64,000 nt of DNA from Streptomyces hayashii (GTDB lineage Bacteria; Actinomycetota; Actinomycetes; Streptomycetales; Streptomycetaceae), in contig NZ_JAHHIU010000006.1 of the NCBI RefSeq assembly GCF_024539815.1, positions 1-64,000 on the forward strand, given 5' to 3'. The translations under genes were made by a program, and so were the position numbers. Numbering within the stretch: the first letter of the stretch is position 1; the number at the start of each line of letters is the position of its first letter. A model generated the notes under the pieces. The model did no database searches and was not told the origin of the DNA. It was given only the letters and a program-made list of their open reading frames with translations. This document shows, piece after piece, positions 57,415-64,000 of this stretch.

Positions 57415-57747
57415 GGTGGGGTCCTTCCTCGCGAAAAGCTATGGGGGAGGAGATCGGTGCGGGGGGAGGTGCGAGACGTGCGGGGCGGAGCGGTGTCGGG
57501 ACGGGCGGGTGCGGGACGTGCGATTGCCGGGCGGCCCCCTGTGCGGGTGGGGGCCGCCCGGCCTGGGCCCCGTCGTCAGGTGACGAGGCCACGTACGCGG
57601 AGCCTTCGAGCGACTCCGCCGAGGGGCGGTGTCGCCCCGCGCGCCCGGGTCTCTGAGGGACGGCCGGGGGCGCGGGGCGCCGCGCGGCCGGTGCACGTCC
57701 GGCCTGCGGACCGACACCGCCCGTACGGCGGAGTGCTCAGCGGGGGT
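57415..57747. other. Intergenic region between GH74 and GH48 genes
   Basis: A 333-bp spacer between two minus-strand genes. It contains the terminator of the upstream GH48 gene (57526-57562). The GH74 promoter must lie between the terminator and 57415. No CebR-type box, no second hairpin and no gene are seen. Confidence 0.6.
57526..57562 (-). terminator. Terminator downstream of the GH48 gene
   Basis: GCCGGGCGGCCCCC (57526-57539) pairs with its exact complement at 57549-57562 across 9 nt. Located about 190 bp after the GH48 stop. Confidence 0.65.
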
Positions 57748-60663
57748 TTATTCGAAAAGCTCCGCGTACGAGCCCATGGCCAGGGCGATGTCCGCCTGGG
57801 CCCAGAAGCGGTGGTAGGTGAACACGGGGGCGGCGCCGCCCGCGAGGTAGGCCTGGATCTTCGACCAGGCCGGGTCGTTCTTGTAGAAGGAGCGCAGGGA
57901 CGCGAAGGTCGAGGTGGAGGTGATGGTGTCGCCGTTGGGCATCTTGCCGCTGAAGCCGCTGGGGACGTACACGCTGTCGTTGAAGCGGTTGTAGTCGGCG
58001 CGGGTTTCGGGGACGGCGATGCCCAGGGCGTCCTGGTAGTTGTTCCACATGCCGTCCAGGAGTGCTTTCGCGGTGGTCTTGGCCTGGGTGTCGCCGGATT
58101 TGGCGGCGTAGTACGTCAGGGTCTTGGCGTAGGCGGCGGCCACGCCGACGTCGTTGGTGTAGTCGGCGACGGTGACGTGAAGTGCGTTGTTGGCGCCGGG
58201 GCTTGACGCGTTCCAGGTGTCGGGCTGTCCGGACCACTGCAGGGTGGAGGGGATCCGGTAGGTGCCGTCGGGGTTGATGGTGGTCTTGGACAGCGCCCAT
58301 TTGACCCACTTGTCCAGGACCGCCTTGGCCTGGGTGTTGCCCGTCTGCTGGTACAGCTCGGCGACGCGCTCCATGGACCAGGCCTGGAAGCCGAACCACT
58401 GGTTGGAGGGCGGGTCGTGGTAGACGGGCTGGGAGTCGTAGTACATGCCGTAGAAGGTGGAGGTGCCGGCCGGGGGAGTGGCGTAGCGGCCCGCCCAGCT
58501 GTTGGTCGCCCCGCCCGCGATGGCTCCCTCGTCGGATTGCAGCCAGCGGTAGAACTCCAGCTGCCGGCCCAGTGACTTGGTCCAGTCGGCCTGTCCGGTG
58601 GCCGACTTGGGCTTGAGGTCGGCGTAGCTGCTCAGGGCGTAGGCGGCCAGCGGGTTCTGGTATCCGCCGTGGGTGTGGCTGGAGCCGATGCGCCAGGCCC
58701 AGCCCGCGCTGGTGTCCGTGGCGCCGCCCCAGGCGTAGTACCAGGACAGCAGGTAGTGCGAGGCGTCCTTGCCGGTGCCGGCCGGGCAGGCCGTCGGTCC
58801 GACGCAGTTGCCCACCTTCTTGAAGTACTTGTCGTACATCGCGTAGCGCAGGTAGTCGCCCATCTTGGCGGCCTTGCCGACCGTGGTGGAGACGTCGGCG
58901 CCCTTGCCCTGCTGCTTGGCCCACACGTCGGCCCAGTACGCGGCCTGCACGGCGCGTGCGTCGGCGTCGGGGGCGTCGGTGAACTTCCACTGCTTTGCGT
59001 AGGAGGAGTCGCCCGTGAACAGGTCGAGGTAGCCGTTCTTCCCGCCGTACTTGAAGGCGTCGCAGGTCGGTTGCGGAACCGTTTCCCACACCGATTCCTG
59101 TGCGCCGCGCTGGAAGGTGTTGATGTAGGAGGGGCCGGTGTCGGTGGGGCCTGCCTCGCACTTGCCGGGCGCGTTGCCGTAGCCGTACGTGTTGTCGACG
59201 TCCTGCAGCCAGTGCATGCCGTAGACGTCGTCCGTGCCGTAGGCGCTCTTGAGTTCGCCGGCGATGGGGTCCGAGCCCACGGAGACCCCGGTGTCCAGCT
59301 TCGCGGGGTACTCGTTCGGGGTGTCCAGCTCGGGCGCGTAGGTGGCCGGCTTGGAGGCGTTGTAGAACGAGTTGGTCGGCTGGTCGGCGTGGGTGGGGAT
59401 CATGTACTTCTCCATGATTGCCCAGGCCCCGTTGAACTTCGACCAGTCGCCGGTGACCTTGCCGTACATGGCCTGCAGCCACAGCAGGTAGCTGTAGGCC
59501 TCCGAGGTGGTCTCATGGCCCTGGTCCGGGGCCTCGACGATCAGCGTCTCGACCGAGTGGTAGGGGATGCCCTCGGGGGAGAAGTAGCCGTTCGCCGGAT
59601 TGGTGATCTTGCCGTAGAGGTCCAGGAACCGGGCGTCGTACGCCTTCGTCGCTCCCAGCTCCGTCACGGTGACCGAGGCCTTGGCGTGGCCCGGGGCCGT
59701 CGACTCGAACACGGCGGGGCCGGTGCCGGAGGCGTCGGCGGTGACGGTCACGTTCTGGGCGGTGCTCCAGTTCGACGGCGTGAAGGTGAGGCTCGCGCCG
59801 CCCGTCACCGTCAGCCCCGTGTTGCCGCTCGCGCGAGCCGTCGTCACCGTCACGTCGGCACTCGGCTGCTTGGACAGCTTCACCTCGTACGTGCCCGACT
59901 TGCCCTGCTGGACGCCCAGTTGCGCAGGCGTGGTGACCACGGTCGGTCCCGAGGCGACCGTGACGCCCACCGGAGCCGACTCCGCGGAGGCGCCCAGGCT
60001 GTCGTACGCCTTCGCGATGAGCGAGTGACTGCCGACGGCCAAGTCGGTGGCGGAGAGCGCGTACGGCGCGCTCGTGTCCGTGCCCAGCAGCTTGGTGTCG
60101 TCGTAGAACTCCACCTTGCTGATCGTCGCGCTGTCCGCGGCCGCCGCCGTGGCCGCCAGCGGCACAGTCTCGCCCTGCGTGTAGACGGCGCCCGCGCTCG
60201 GGCTGGTCAGCACCGTGACCGGCGGCTGATGCGCGCCGACGCAGACGGCGCCGTTGACCGAGAAGCTCGCGGGAGCGGCGTTCGCGCCGCTGTAGGTGAA
60301 CTGCGCGCCCGTGCTGACCGCCGCGCCCGCGGCGATCGTCCCGTTGTACGAGGCGTTGTTCACCGTGATCTGCTGACCGGACTGCGCCCAGCTGCCGTTC
60401 CAGCCGTTCGACAGCTTCTGGTTGCCCGAGTAGGCGTACGTCAGCGTCCAGCCGTTGATGGCGTCCGTACCGCGATTGGTGAGGGTCAGATCCGCGGTGA
60501 AGCCGGAGCCCCAGTCATTGGTCTTGTAGTCCACGTTGCACTGAACTCCCGCCGCCTGTGCGGTCGTCGCGCCGGTGGCCAGCATCGACAGGGGCAGGGT
60601 CAGTGCGGCCGCCGCGGCGGTCCACACCCGCCGAAGGGTTCTGCGTTTGCGTCCGGGATCCAT
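57748..60663 (-). CDS. GH48 cellulase (reducing-end cellobiohydrolase type) with N-terminal CBM2
   Basis: A 971-residue secreted enzyme. The signal peptide ([21 protein letters not shown]) is followed by a CBM2 (about 39-140: [20 protein letters not shown]), an Ig-like domain (about 148-240), a second beta-sandwich (about 241-338) and the GH48 domain (about 340-971). The GH48 signature [16 protein letters not shown] carries the catalytic acid, with the conserved DNTYGYG and WYYAWGG further on. GH48 enzymes act on crystalline cellulose from the reducing end. AGGAGG lies before ATG 60663. A perfect CebR-type box 54 bp upstream indicates cellobiose control. Confidence 0.93.
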   Translation of the reverse strand: MDPGRKRRTLRRVWTAAAAALTLPLSMLATGATTAQAAGVQCNVDYKTNDWGSGFTADLTLTNRGTDAINGWTLTYAYSGNQKLSNGWNGSWAQSGQQITVNNASYNGTIAAGAAVSTGAQFTYSGANAAPASFSVNGAVCVGAHQPPVTVLTSPSAGAVYTQGETVPLAATAAAADSATISKVEFYDDTKLLGTDTSAPYALSATDLAVGSHSLIAKAYDSLGASAESAPVGVTVASGPTVVTTPAQLGVQQGKSGTYEVKLSKQPSADVTVTTARASGNTGLTVTGGASLTFTPSNWSTAQNVTVTADASGTGPAVFESTAPGHAKASVTVTELGATKAYDARFLDLYGKITNPANGYFSPEGIPYHSVETLIVEAPDQGHETTSEAYSYLLWLQAMYGKVTGDWSKFNGAWAIMEKYMIPTHADQPTNSFYNASKPATYAPELDTPNEYPAKLDTGVSVGSDPIAGELKSAYGTDDVYGMHWLQDVDNTYGYGNAPGKCEAGPTDTGPSYINTFQRGAQESVWETVPQPTCDAFKYGGKNGYLDLFTGDSSYAKQWKFTDAPDADARAVQAAYWADVWAKQQGKGADVSTTVGKAAKMGDYLRYAMYDKYFKKVGNCVGPTACPAGTGKDASHYLLSWYYAWGGATDTSAGWAWRIGSSHTHGGYQNPLAAYALSSYADLKPKSATGQADWTKSLGRQLEFYRWLQSDEGAIAGGATNSWAGRYATPPAGTSTFYGMYYDSQPVYHDPPSNQWFGFQAWSMERVAELYQQTGNTQAKAVLDKWVKWALSKTTINPDGTYRIPSTLQWSGQPDTWNASSPGANNALHVTVADYTNDVGVAAAYAKTLTYYAAKSGDTQAKTTAKALLDGMWNNYQDALGIAVPETRADYNRFNDSVYVPSGFSGKMPNGDTITSTSTFASLRSFYKNDPAWSKIQAYLAGGAAPVFTYHRFWAQADIALAMGSYAELFE

Positions 60664-60716
60664 GAACTGGTTCCTCCTAGCGGCATACAGCTCGGGGAAG
60701 GACAAGTCTTGGCCAG

Positions 60717-60730
60717 TGGGAGCGCTCCCA
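60717..60730. promoter_or_regulatory. CebR-type operator (perfect) upstream of the GH48 gene
   Basis: TGGGAGCGCTCCCA, the exact 14-bp consensus of CebR binding sites controlling cellulase and cello-oligosaccharide genes in Streptomyces. It lies 54 bp upstream of the GH48 start. Confidence 0.9.
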
Positions 60731-60859
60731 TAATGGGGACGAGGGGGGCGTCGGTCAAGCTGCTTGAAGAGTCGAAGCCACAGACGCGTTGAGTTCAAAG
60801 GAAGTTGAGCGTTCCCTCTGTGCAACCGGCCCTCTTGGCGCTAACTTCCTTCGCACCAG

Positions 60860-60873
60860 TGGGAGCGGTTCCA
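60860..60873. promoter_or_regulatory. CebR-type operator (imperfect) toward the remnant and GH6 genes
   Basis: TGGGAGCGGTTCCA matches 12 of 14 positions of the CebR consensus. It is 49 bp upstream of the ATG of a remnant ORF and about 500 bp upstream of the GH6 start. Confidence 0.7.
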
Positions 60874-60921
60874 ATCAGTCGACGCGCCGAGCACGGCGCG
60901 CCCAGCTGCAAGGAGTCGCTC

Positions 60922-61194
60922 ATGCGACACCCCCCACCCTCGCACCGCTCAGCCGCCGCAGGCGCAGGAGCGGCCGTGCTCGTCGCCACGTCGGGCGTCC
61001 CGACGGTCCCGCCTCGGGGAAACACCGTGCGCCGTGGCGCCCCGCAAGCGCCAGCGGGAGGGCGACGTCTGCCCGGACGTCGCGACGAGGCCGTCCCTGT
61101 CACGGTCGCACCGGTCTGGCCGGGGCGCGCCGCCGGCAGTCGGAGCGATTCGGCGAGAACACCCGACCACGGCGCTGCGCACATCGGTTCGTGA
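60922..61194 (+). pseudogene. Possible remnant of a secreted protein (signal-peptide-like start, then degraded)
   Basis: An AAGGAG ribosome-binding site precedes ATG 60922, and the first 30 residues read RHPPPSHRSAAAGAGAAVLVATS, which resembles the start of a secretion signal. From residue 30 on the frame is Arg/Gly/Pro-rich without domain-like pattern and stops at 61194. With the CebR-like box upstream it could be the leftover of a deleted cellulase or related gene. A short functional peptide is also possible. Confidence 0.4.
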
Positions 61195-61374
61195 AGCGGT
61201 CCGACGGCCGCGAGTGACCCCTTACGGGCCGGCACCGGGACACCGGACTGCTCCTGTGAGCCCTTCTGGACGACCGACCACGAGCCGCACCGGCCTCGTG
61301 GGACACCGAGCTGCGCGATCGCCTGCGCGTGCTCGACCAGTGGAGAAATCCCCAACGCAGAAGGAACCATTCTG

Positions 61375-63183
61375 ATGAGTCGCACCAACATCTCCTTGCT
61401 CGCCGCGCTGGCGCTGTTGACCGGAGCCTCAGGGGCCGCGCTCCTCACGGCGCCGGCCGGGGCAGCCACCGCGTCCGTGCCCTGCACGGTGGACTACAAG
61501 GTGCAGAACCAGTGGGACACCGGCTTCACCGCCGCCGTGACGATCACCAACAACGGTGCGGCCAAGTCGGGTTGGTCGGTGAAGTGGTCGTACGCCGGCA
61601 ACCAGAGGATCTCCAACGGCTGGAACGCGAAGGTCGCCCAGAGCGGAGCCGCCGTCACGGCCGCCAACGAGAGCTACAACGGCACGCTCGGCACCGGCGG
61701 TTCCGTCAGCTTCGGCTTCCAGGCCGCCTACAGCGGCGCCAACGCGGTCCCCGCCACCTTCACCCTCGACGGCGTGACCTGCAACGTCGACGACGGAAGC
61801 GGATCGGGCGGCGGCACCGGCGGGGGTACGGGAGGCGGCACCGGCGGCGGTACCGGCGGGGGTACGGGAGGTGACACCGGCGGTACTACCGGCGGGGGTA
61901 CGGGAGGCGACGACGGCGGTGGCACGGACGGTCGTGTCGCCAACCCCTACGTCGGAGCCAAGGGCTATGTGAACCCCGAGTGGTCGGCCAAGGCCGCCGC
62001 CGAGCCGGGCGGCAGCCGCATCGCCGACCAGTCCACCGCCGTCTGGCTCGACCGGATGGCCGCCATCAACGGTGTCGCCGGCGGCATGGGCCTGCGCGCC
62101 CACCTGGACGAGGCGCTGAAGCAGAAGGGCTCCGGCGAGCTCGTCGTCCAGCTGGTCATCTACGATCTGCCGGGCCGTGACTGTGCCGCCCTGGCCTCCA
62201 ACGGCGAACTCGGACCGAACGACCTCGACAAGTACAAGAGCCAGTACATCGACCCGATCGCCTCGATCCTGGCCGACCCGAAGTACGCGGGCCTGCGCAT
62301 CGCCACGGTCATCGAGCCCGACTCGCTGCCCAACCTGGTCACCAACGCCGGCGGCACCAACACCACCACCGACGCGTGCGTGACCATGAAGAGCAACGGC
62401 AACTACGAGAAGGGCGTCTCCTACGCCCTCGACAAGCTCGGCGCCATCGCGAACGTCTACAACTACATCGACGCCGGACACCACGGCTGGCTCGGCTGGG
62501 ACAGCAACCTCGCCCCGGCGGTGCAGGAGTTCGCCAAGGTCGCCACCAGCAACGGCGCGAGCGTGCACGACGTGGCCGGGTTCATCGTCAACACCGCCAA
62601 CTACAGCCCCGTCAAGGAGCCCAACTTCAAGGTCACCGACACGGTGAACGGGCAGACCATCCGCCAGTCGAAGTGGGTCGACTGGAACCAGTACGTCGAC
62701 GAGCAGTCGTTCGCGCAGGGGCTGCGGGACAAGCTCGTCGCCGCCGGGTTCGACTCCGGCCTCGGCATGCTGATCGACACCTCGCGCGACGGCTGGGGCG
62801 GCTCCGCCCGGCCCGCCGGTCCCGGCCCGACGACCTCCGTCGACGACTACGTCAACGGCAGCCGCGTCGACCGGCGCATCCATGCCGGCAACTGGTGCAA
62901 CCAGAGCGGCGCCGGACTCGGTCAGCGGCCCACCGCCGCCCCGGCCGCCGGCGTCGACGCCTATGTGTGGGTGAAGCCGCCGGGGGAGTCGGACGGCAAC
63001 AGCGCCGCCGTCCCCAACGACGAGGGCAAGGGCTTCGACCGCATGTGCGACCCCACTTACGGGGGCAACGCCCGCAACGGCAACAACCCCACGGGCGCGC
63101 TGCCGGACTCGCCGCTCGCCGGACACTGGTTCTCCGCCCAGTTCCAGCAGCTGATGCAGAACGCCTACCCGCCGCTGCCGTAA
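61375..63183 (+). CDS. GH6 cellulase (cellobiohydrolase/endoglucanase family) with N-terminal CBM2
   Basis: A 602-residue secreted enzyme. The signal peptide ends near LLTAPAGAATA; CBM2 covers about 33-137 (VQNQWDTGFTAAVTITNNG). A Gly/Thr linker of about 50 residues (TGGGTGGG repeats) follows. The GH6 domain (about 185-602) has VQLVIYDLPGRDCAALAS with the catalytic Asp and VIEPDSLPNLV with the second key Asp, and a C-terminal DAYVWVKPPGESDG. It releases cellobiose from non-reducing ends or cuts internally. GAAGGA lies about 9 bases before ATG 61375. A hairpin terminator follows the stop. Confidence 0.93.
   Translation: MSRTNISLLAALALLTGASGAALLTAPAGAATASVPCTVDYKVQNQWDTGFTAAVTITNNGAAKSGWSVKWSYAGNQRISNGWNAKVAQSGAAVTAANESYNGTLGTGGSVSFGFQAAYSGANAVPATFTLDGVTCNVDDGSGSGGGTGGGTGGGTGGGTGGGTGGDTGGTTGGGTGGDDGGGTDGRVANPYVGAKGYVNPEWSAKAAAEPGGSRIADQSTAVWLDRMAAINGVAGGMGLRAHLDEALKQKGSGELVVQLVIYDLPGRDCAALASNGELGPNDLDKYKSQYIDPIASILADPKYAGLRIATVIEPDSLPNLVTNAGGTNTTTDACVTMKSNGNYEKGVSYALDKLGAIANVYNYIDAGHHGWLGWDSNLAPAVQEFAKVATSNGASVHDVAGFIVNTANYSPVKEPNFKVTDTVNGQTIRQSKWVDWNQYVDEQSFAQGLRDKLVAAGFDSGLGMLIDTSRDGWGGSARPAGPGPTTSVDDYVNGSRVDRRIHAGNWCNQSGAGLGQRPTAAPAAGVDAYVWVKPPGESDGNSAAVPNDEGKGFDRMCDPTYGGNARNGNNPTGALPDSPLAGHWFSAQFQQLMQNAYPPLP
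61802..61925 (+). repeat. G/C-rich tandem repeat encoding the GH6 linker
   Basis: Repeated GGCGGGGGTACGGGAGGC-type units of 12-15 bp that encode TGGG/TGGGTGG. The plus strand is very G-rich and may form G-quadruplexes. Confidence 0.8.
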
Positions 63184-63204
63184 CCCTGTGACGCGGTGAA
63201 CGTC

Positions 63205-63240
63205 CGCCGGGTCCGGCCCACGACGAGGACGGACCCGGCG
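63205..63240 (+). terminator. Hairpin terminator of the GH6 gene
   Basis: CGCCGGGTCCG (63205-63215) pairs exactly with CGGACCCGGCG (63230-63240) over a 14-nt loop, 22 bp after the stop codon. Confidence 0.7.
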
Positions 63241-63424
63241 CGACCATGTGCGAGGAGGGCGGGGCGCGCTCGCGCGAGGTGGGCCGCCCCGCCCCTGCCC
63301 CGATCGCGCCGACAGTGATCGGGGGCCTGCTGCTGTCACGAAAGAGGGACTCCCTCCAGCCTCATCTGCCGGAGACCTCCGGAACTGCCGACGACGCTGT
63401 CTGGAGACGGTCGTGGAAAAGGAT

Positions 63425-63453
63425 TTGAGGCGGCCGCGCCCCGCTGCTACTTT
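63425..63453 (+). promoter_or_regulatory. Candidate promoter for the leader ORF and GNAT gene
   Basis: TTGAGG (63425-63430), a 17-base spacer, then TACTTT (63448-63453). This resembles a HrdB-type promoter with four of six minus-35 bases matching. It is 39 bases before the leader start codon. Confidence 0.4.
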
Positions 63454-63492
63454 CCCGGTGGACCGTGAAATCGTCGTATGGAGGTGAGCCCC

Positions 63493-63546
63493 GTGAACGC
63501 AGTTACCCGTGGGTGCTCCCTCGATCCGTCACGGTCCGGCGGCTGA
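63493..63546 (+). CDS. 17-codon leader ORF upstream of a GNAT gene
   Basis: GTG start, encoding MNAVTRGCSLDPSRSGG, with a perfect GGAGGTGA ribosome-binding site 8 bases upstream. It stops 55 bp before the GNAT start. A hairpin (63560-63588) follows and abuts the GNAT ribosome-binding site. The arrangement looks like translational attenuation. It could be fortuitous, but the ribosome-binding site is the best in this region. Confidence 0.5.
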   Translation: MNAVTRGCSLDPSRSGG

Positions 63547-63559
63547 CGTTCGGTGTCGC

Positions 63560-63588
63560 CAGGAGCGCCTGAGATCGAGGCACTCCTG
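63560..63588 (+). promoter_or_regulatory. Hairpin just upstream of the GNAT ribosome-binding site
   Basis: CAGGAG and GCCT (63560-63570) pair with AGGC and CTCCTG (63578-63588) with one C-A mismatch around a 7-nt loop. It ends directly before the GGAAGGGGA ribosome-binding site of the GNAT gene. Confidence 0.5.
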
Positions 63589-63601
63589 GAAGGGGACTCC
63601 G

Positions 63602-64000
63602 ATGAACACACATCGATTCACCGCAGGCCTGAGCAAGAACGCGCCGGTGGTCGCGCGCGTCGCGGACGGGCAATGGCACGCACTGGACGACGATCTGGTG
63701 GTCGGCCGCGGACATGCGCAGCACCGGCCCGACGGACGCCTGTTCGTCAGCATCGACGCCTGGCACGACGCCGCCTTCGACCGCCTCGCCGAGGCGATGC
63801 TGAGGGAACTGCCGGCGCCGCTGTACACGGTGGTCGACGAAGCCGACGTCGAGCTGACGGCGGGCTGGCGGCGCGCCGGGTTCGCGGTCCGGCGCCGCGA
63901 GTGGGAGTACCTCGTGCCGACCGACCCGCGGGTCACCGGGCTCGAAGCGGTCCTGCCGCCCCCGGGCGTGACGATCGTGCCCGGCGGACAGGCGGACGAG
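63602..64000 (+). CDS. GNAT-family N-acetyltransferase (3' truncated by the window)
   Basis: 133 residues are visible, open to the window end. MNTHRFTAGLSKNAPVVARV leads to HRPDGRLFVSIDAWHDAAFDRL and LYTVVDEADVELTAGWRRAGFAVRRREWEYLVP. The A-G-W-x-x-A-G-F-x-x-x-R-R pattern is a GNAT-like N-terminal segment of two-domain acetyltransferases. The catalytic part lies beyond 64000. GGAAGGGGA lies 8 bases before ATG 63602. Confidence 0.7.
   Translation, partial: MNTHRFTAGLSKNAPVVARVADGQWHALDDDLVVGRGHAQHRPDGRLFVSIDAWHDAAFDRLAEAMLRELPAPLYTVVDEADVELTAGWRRAGFAVRRREWEYLVPTDPRVTGLEAVLPPPGVTIVPGGQADE

Larger units (their letters stand above)
60664..61374. other. Divergent regulatory region between GH48 and GH6 genes
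   Basis: A 711-bp stretch. It holds a perfect CebR-type box (60717-60730), an imperfect one (60860-60873), a short remnant ORF (60922-61194) and, before the GH6 start, a CCACGAG/CTCGTGG hairpin at about 61278-61301. The length is unusual for one promoter and suggests decay of an intervening gene. Confidence 0.65.

Noticed and set aside
55231..58206. Plus-strand 991-codon open frame opposite GH74 and GH48
   Set aside because: Its translation is Arg/Val/Gly-rich and lacks domains; the minus strand has unmistakable glycoside hydrolase and CBM2 sequence.
61802..61925. Separate repeat element or CRISPR array in the GH6 gene
   Set aside because: It is an in-frame Gly/Thr linker between CBM2 and GH6.

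Overview
The window is high-GC (roughly 70 percent or more) actinobacterial chromosome, almost certainly Streptomyces. Pointers are the strong third-position GC, frequent GTG/TTG starts, ATGA/GTGA gene overlaps, a complete gas-vesicle cluster in the order O-A-F-G-Y-Z-J-L-S-K known from Streptomyces, a SigB/F/G-type sigma factor, DUF5753 and DUF574 families, and cellulases carrying CBM2 with CebR-type operators. About 60 genes are supported. I see no rRNA, tRNA, CRISPR, prophage or insertion sequence; the region reads as ordinary chromosome with many small Streptomyces-specific families.

Layout. 1-5.8 kb: the end of a repeat protein, a PAS-GAF-PP2C-HATPase phosphatase, a methyltransferase, a DoxX protein and an ECF41/SigJ-like sigma factor. 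6.0-11.2 kb: a four-gene peptide-degrading operon (M55 D-aminopeptidase, M20, S9, S66 LD-carboxypeptidase), probably for D-amino-acid or peptidoglycan peptides. 11.2-14.7 kb: small genes (LapA-like, GNAT, DUF6204, VOC, holin-like) and an F420-type luciferase-like oxidoreductase behind a good SigB-type promoter. 14.8-19.4 kb: NDH-2-like oxidoreductase, transketolase and a LigD-type primase-polymerase, leading straight into the gas-vesicle operon (19.4-25.2 kb), in which GvpO, GvpY and GvpZ carry long acidic tails. 25.2-34 kb: a small hydrophobic protein missed by length filters, methyltransferase, phosphatase, ABC-F, DUF6158, DJ-1/PfpI, DUF2795, a thiamine-diphosphate enzyme lacking its usual glutamate, and the SigB-type sigma factor.

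34-45.7 kb: a secreted C-anchored protein, an aminotransferase-fold protein lacking the PLP lysine that is coupled to a metallo-beta-lactamase-fold hydrolase, a DedA/MBL pair, a resolvase-like small protein, a membrane phosphodiesterase, a MoxR ATPase coupled to a zinc-protease/VWA protein, and OsmC. 45.8-50.9 kb: a same-strand block with two HTH regulators, a DUF574 methyltransferase, a right-handed beta-helix protein and a 135-residue protein. The last two genes overlap, and the C-terminus of one and the N-terminus of the other share a motif of about 33 residues (18 identities). That is the best candidate here for an undescribed system. 51-54.6 kb: pterin dehydratase, a methyltransferase whose 3' end overlaps an antisense gene by 152 bp, and a WYL regulator with a perfect operator dyad over its own start. 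54.7-63.2 kb: a cellulolytic locus (GH74, GH48, GH6, each with CBM2), with two CebR-type boxes and a short signal-peptide-like remnant between the divergent GH48 and GH6 genes. The window ends with a GNAT gene preceded by a 17-codon leader ORF and a hairpin.

Functions are inferred from family motifs read directly in the translations; no database search was run. Starts were chosen from Shine-Dalgarno spacing, overlap with the upstream gene and where the family's conserved region begins.
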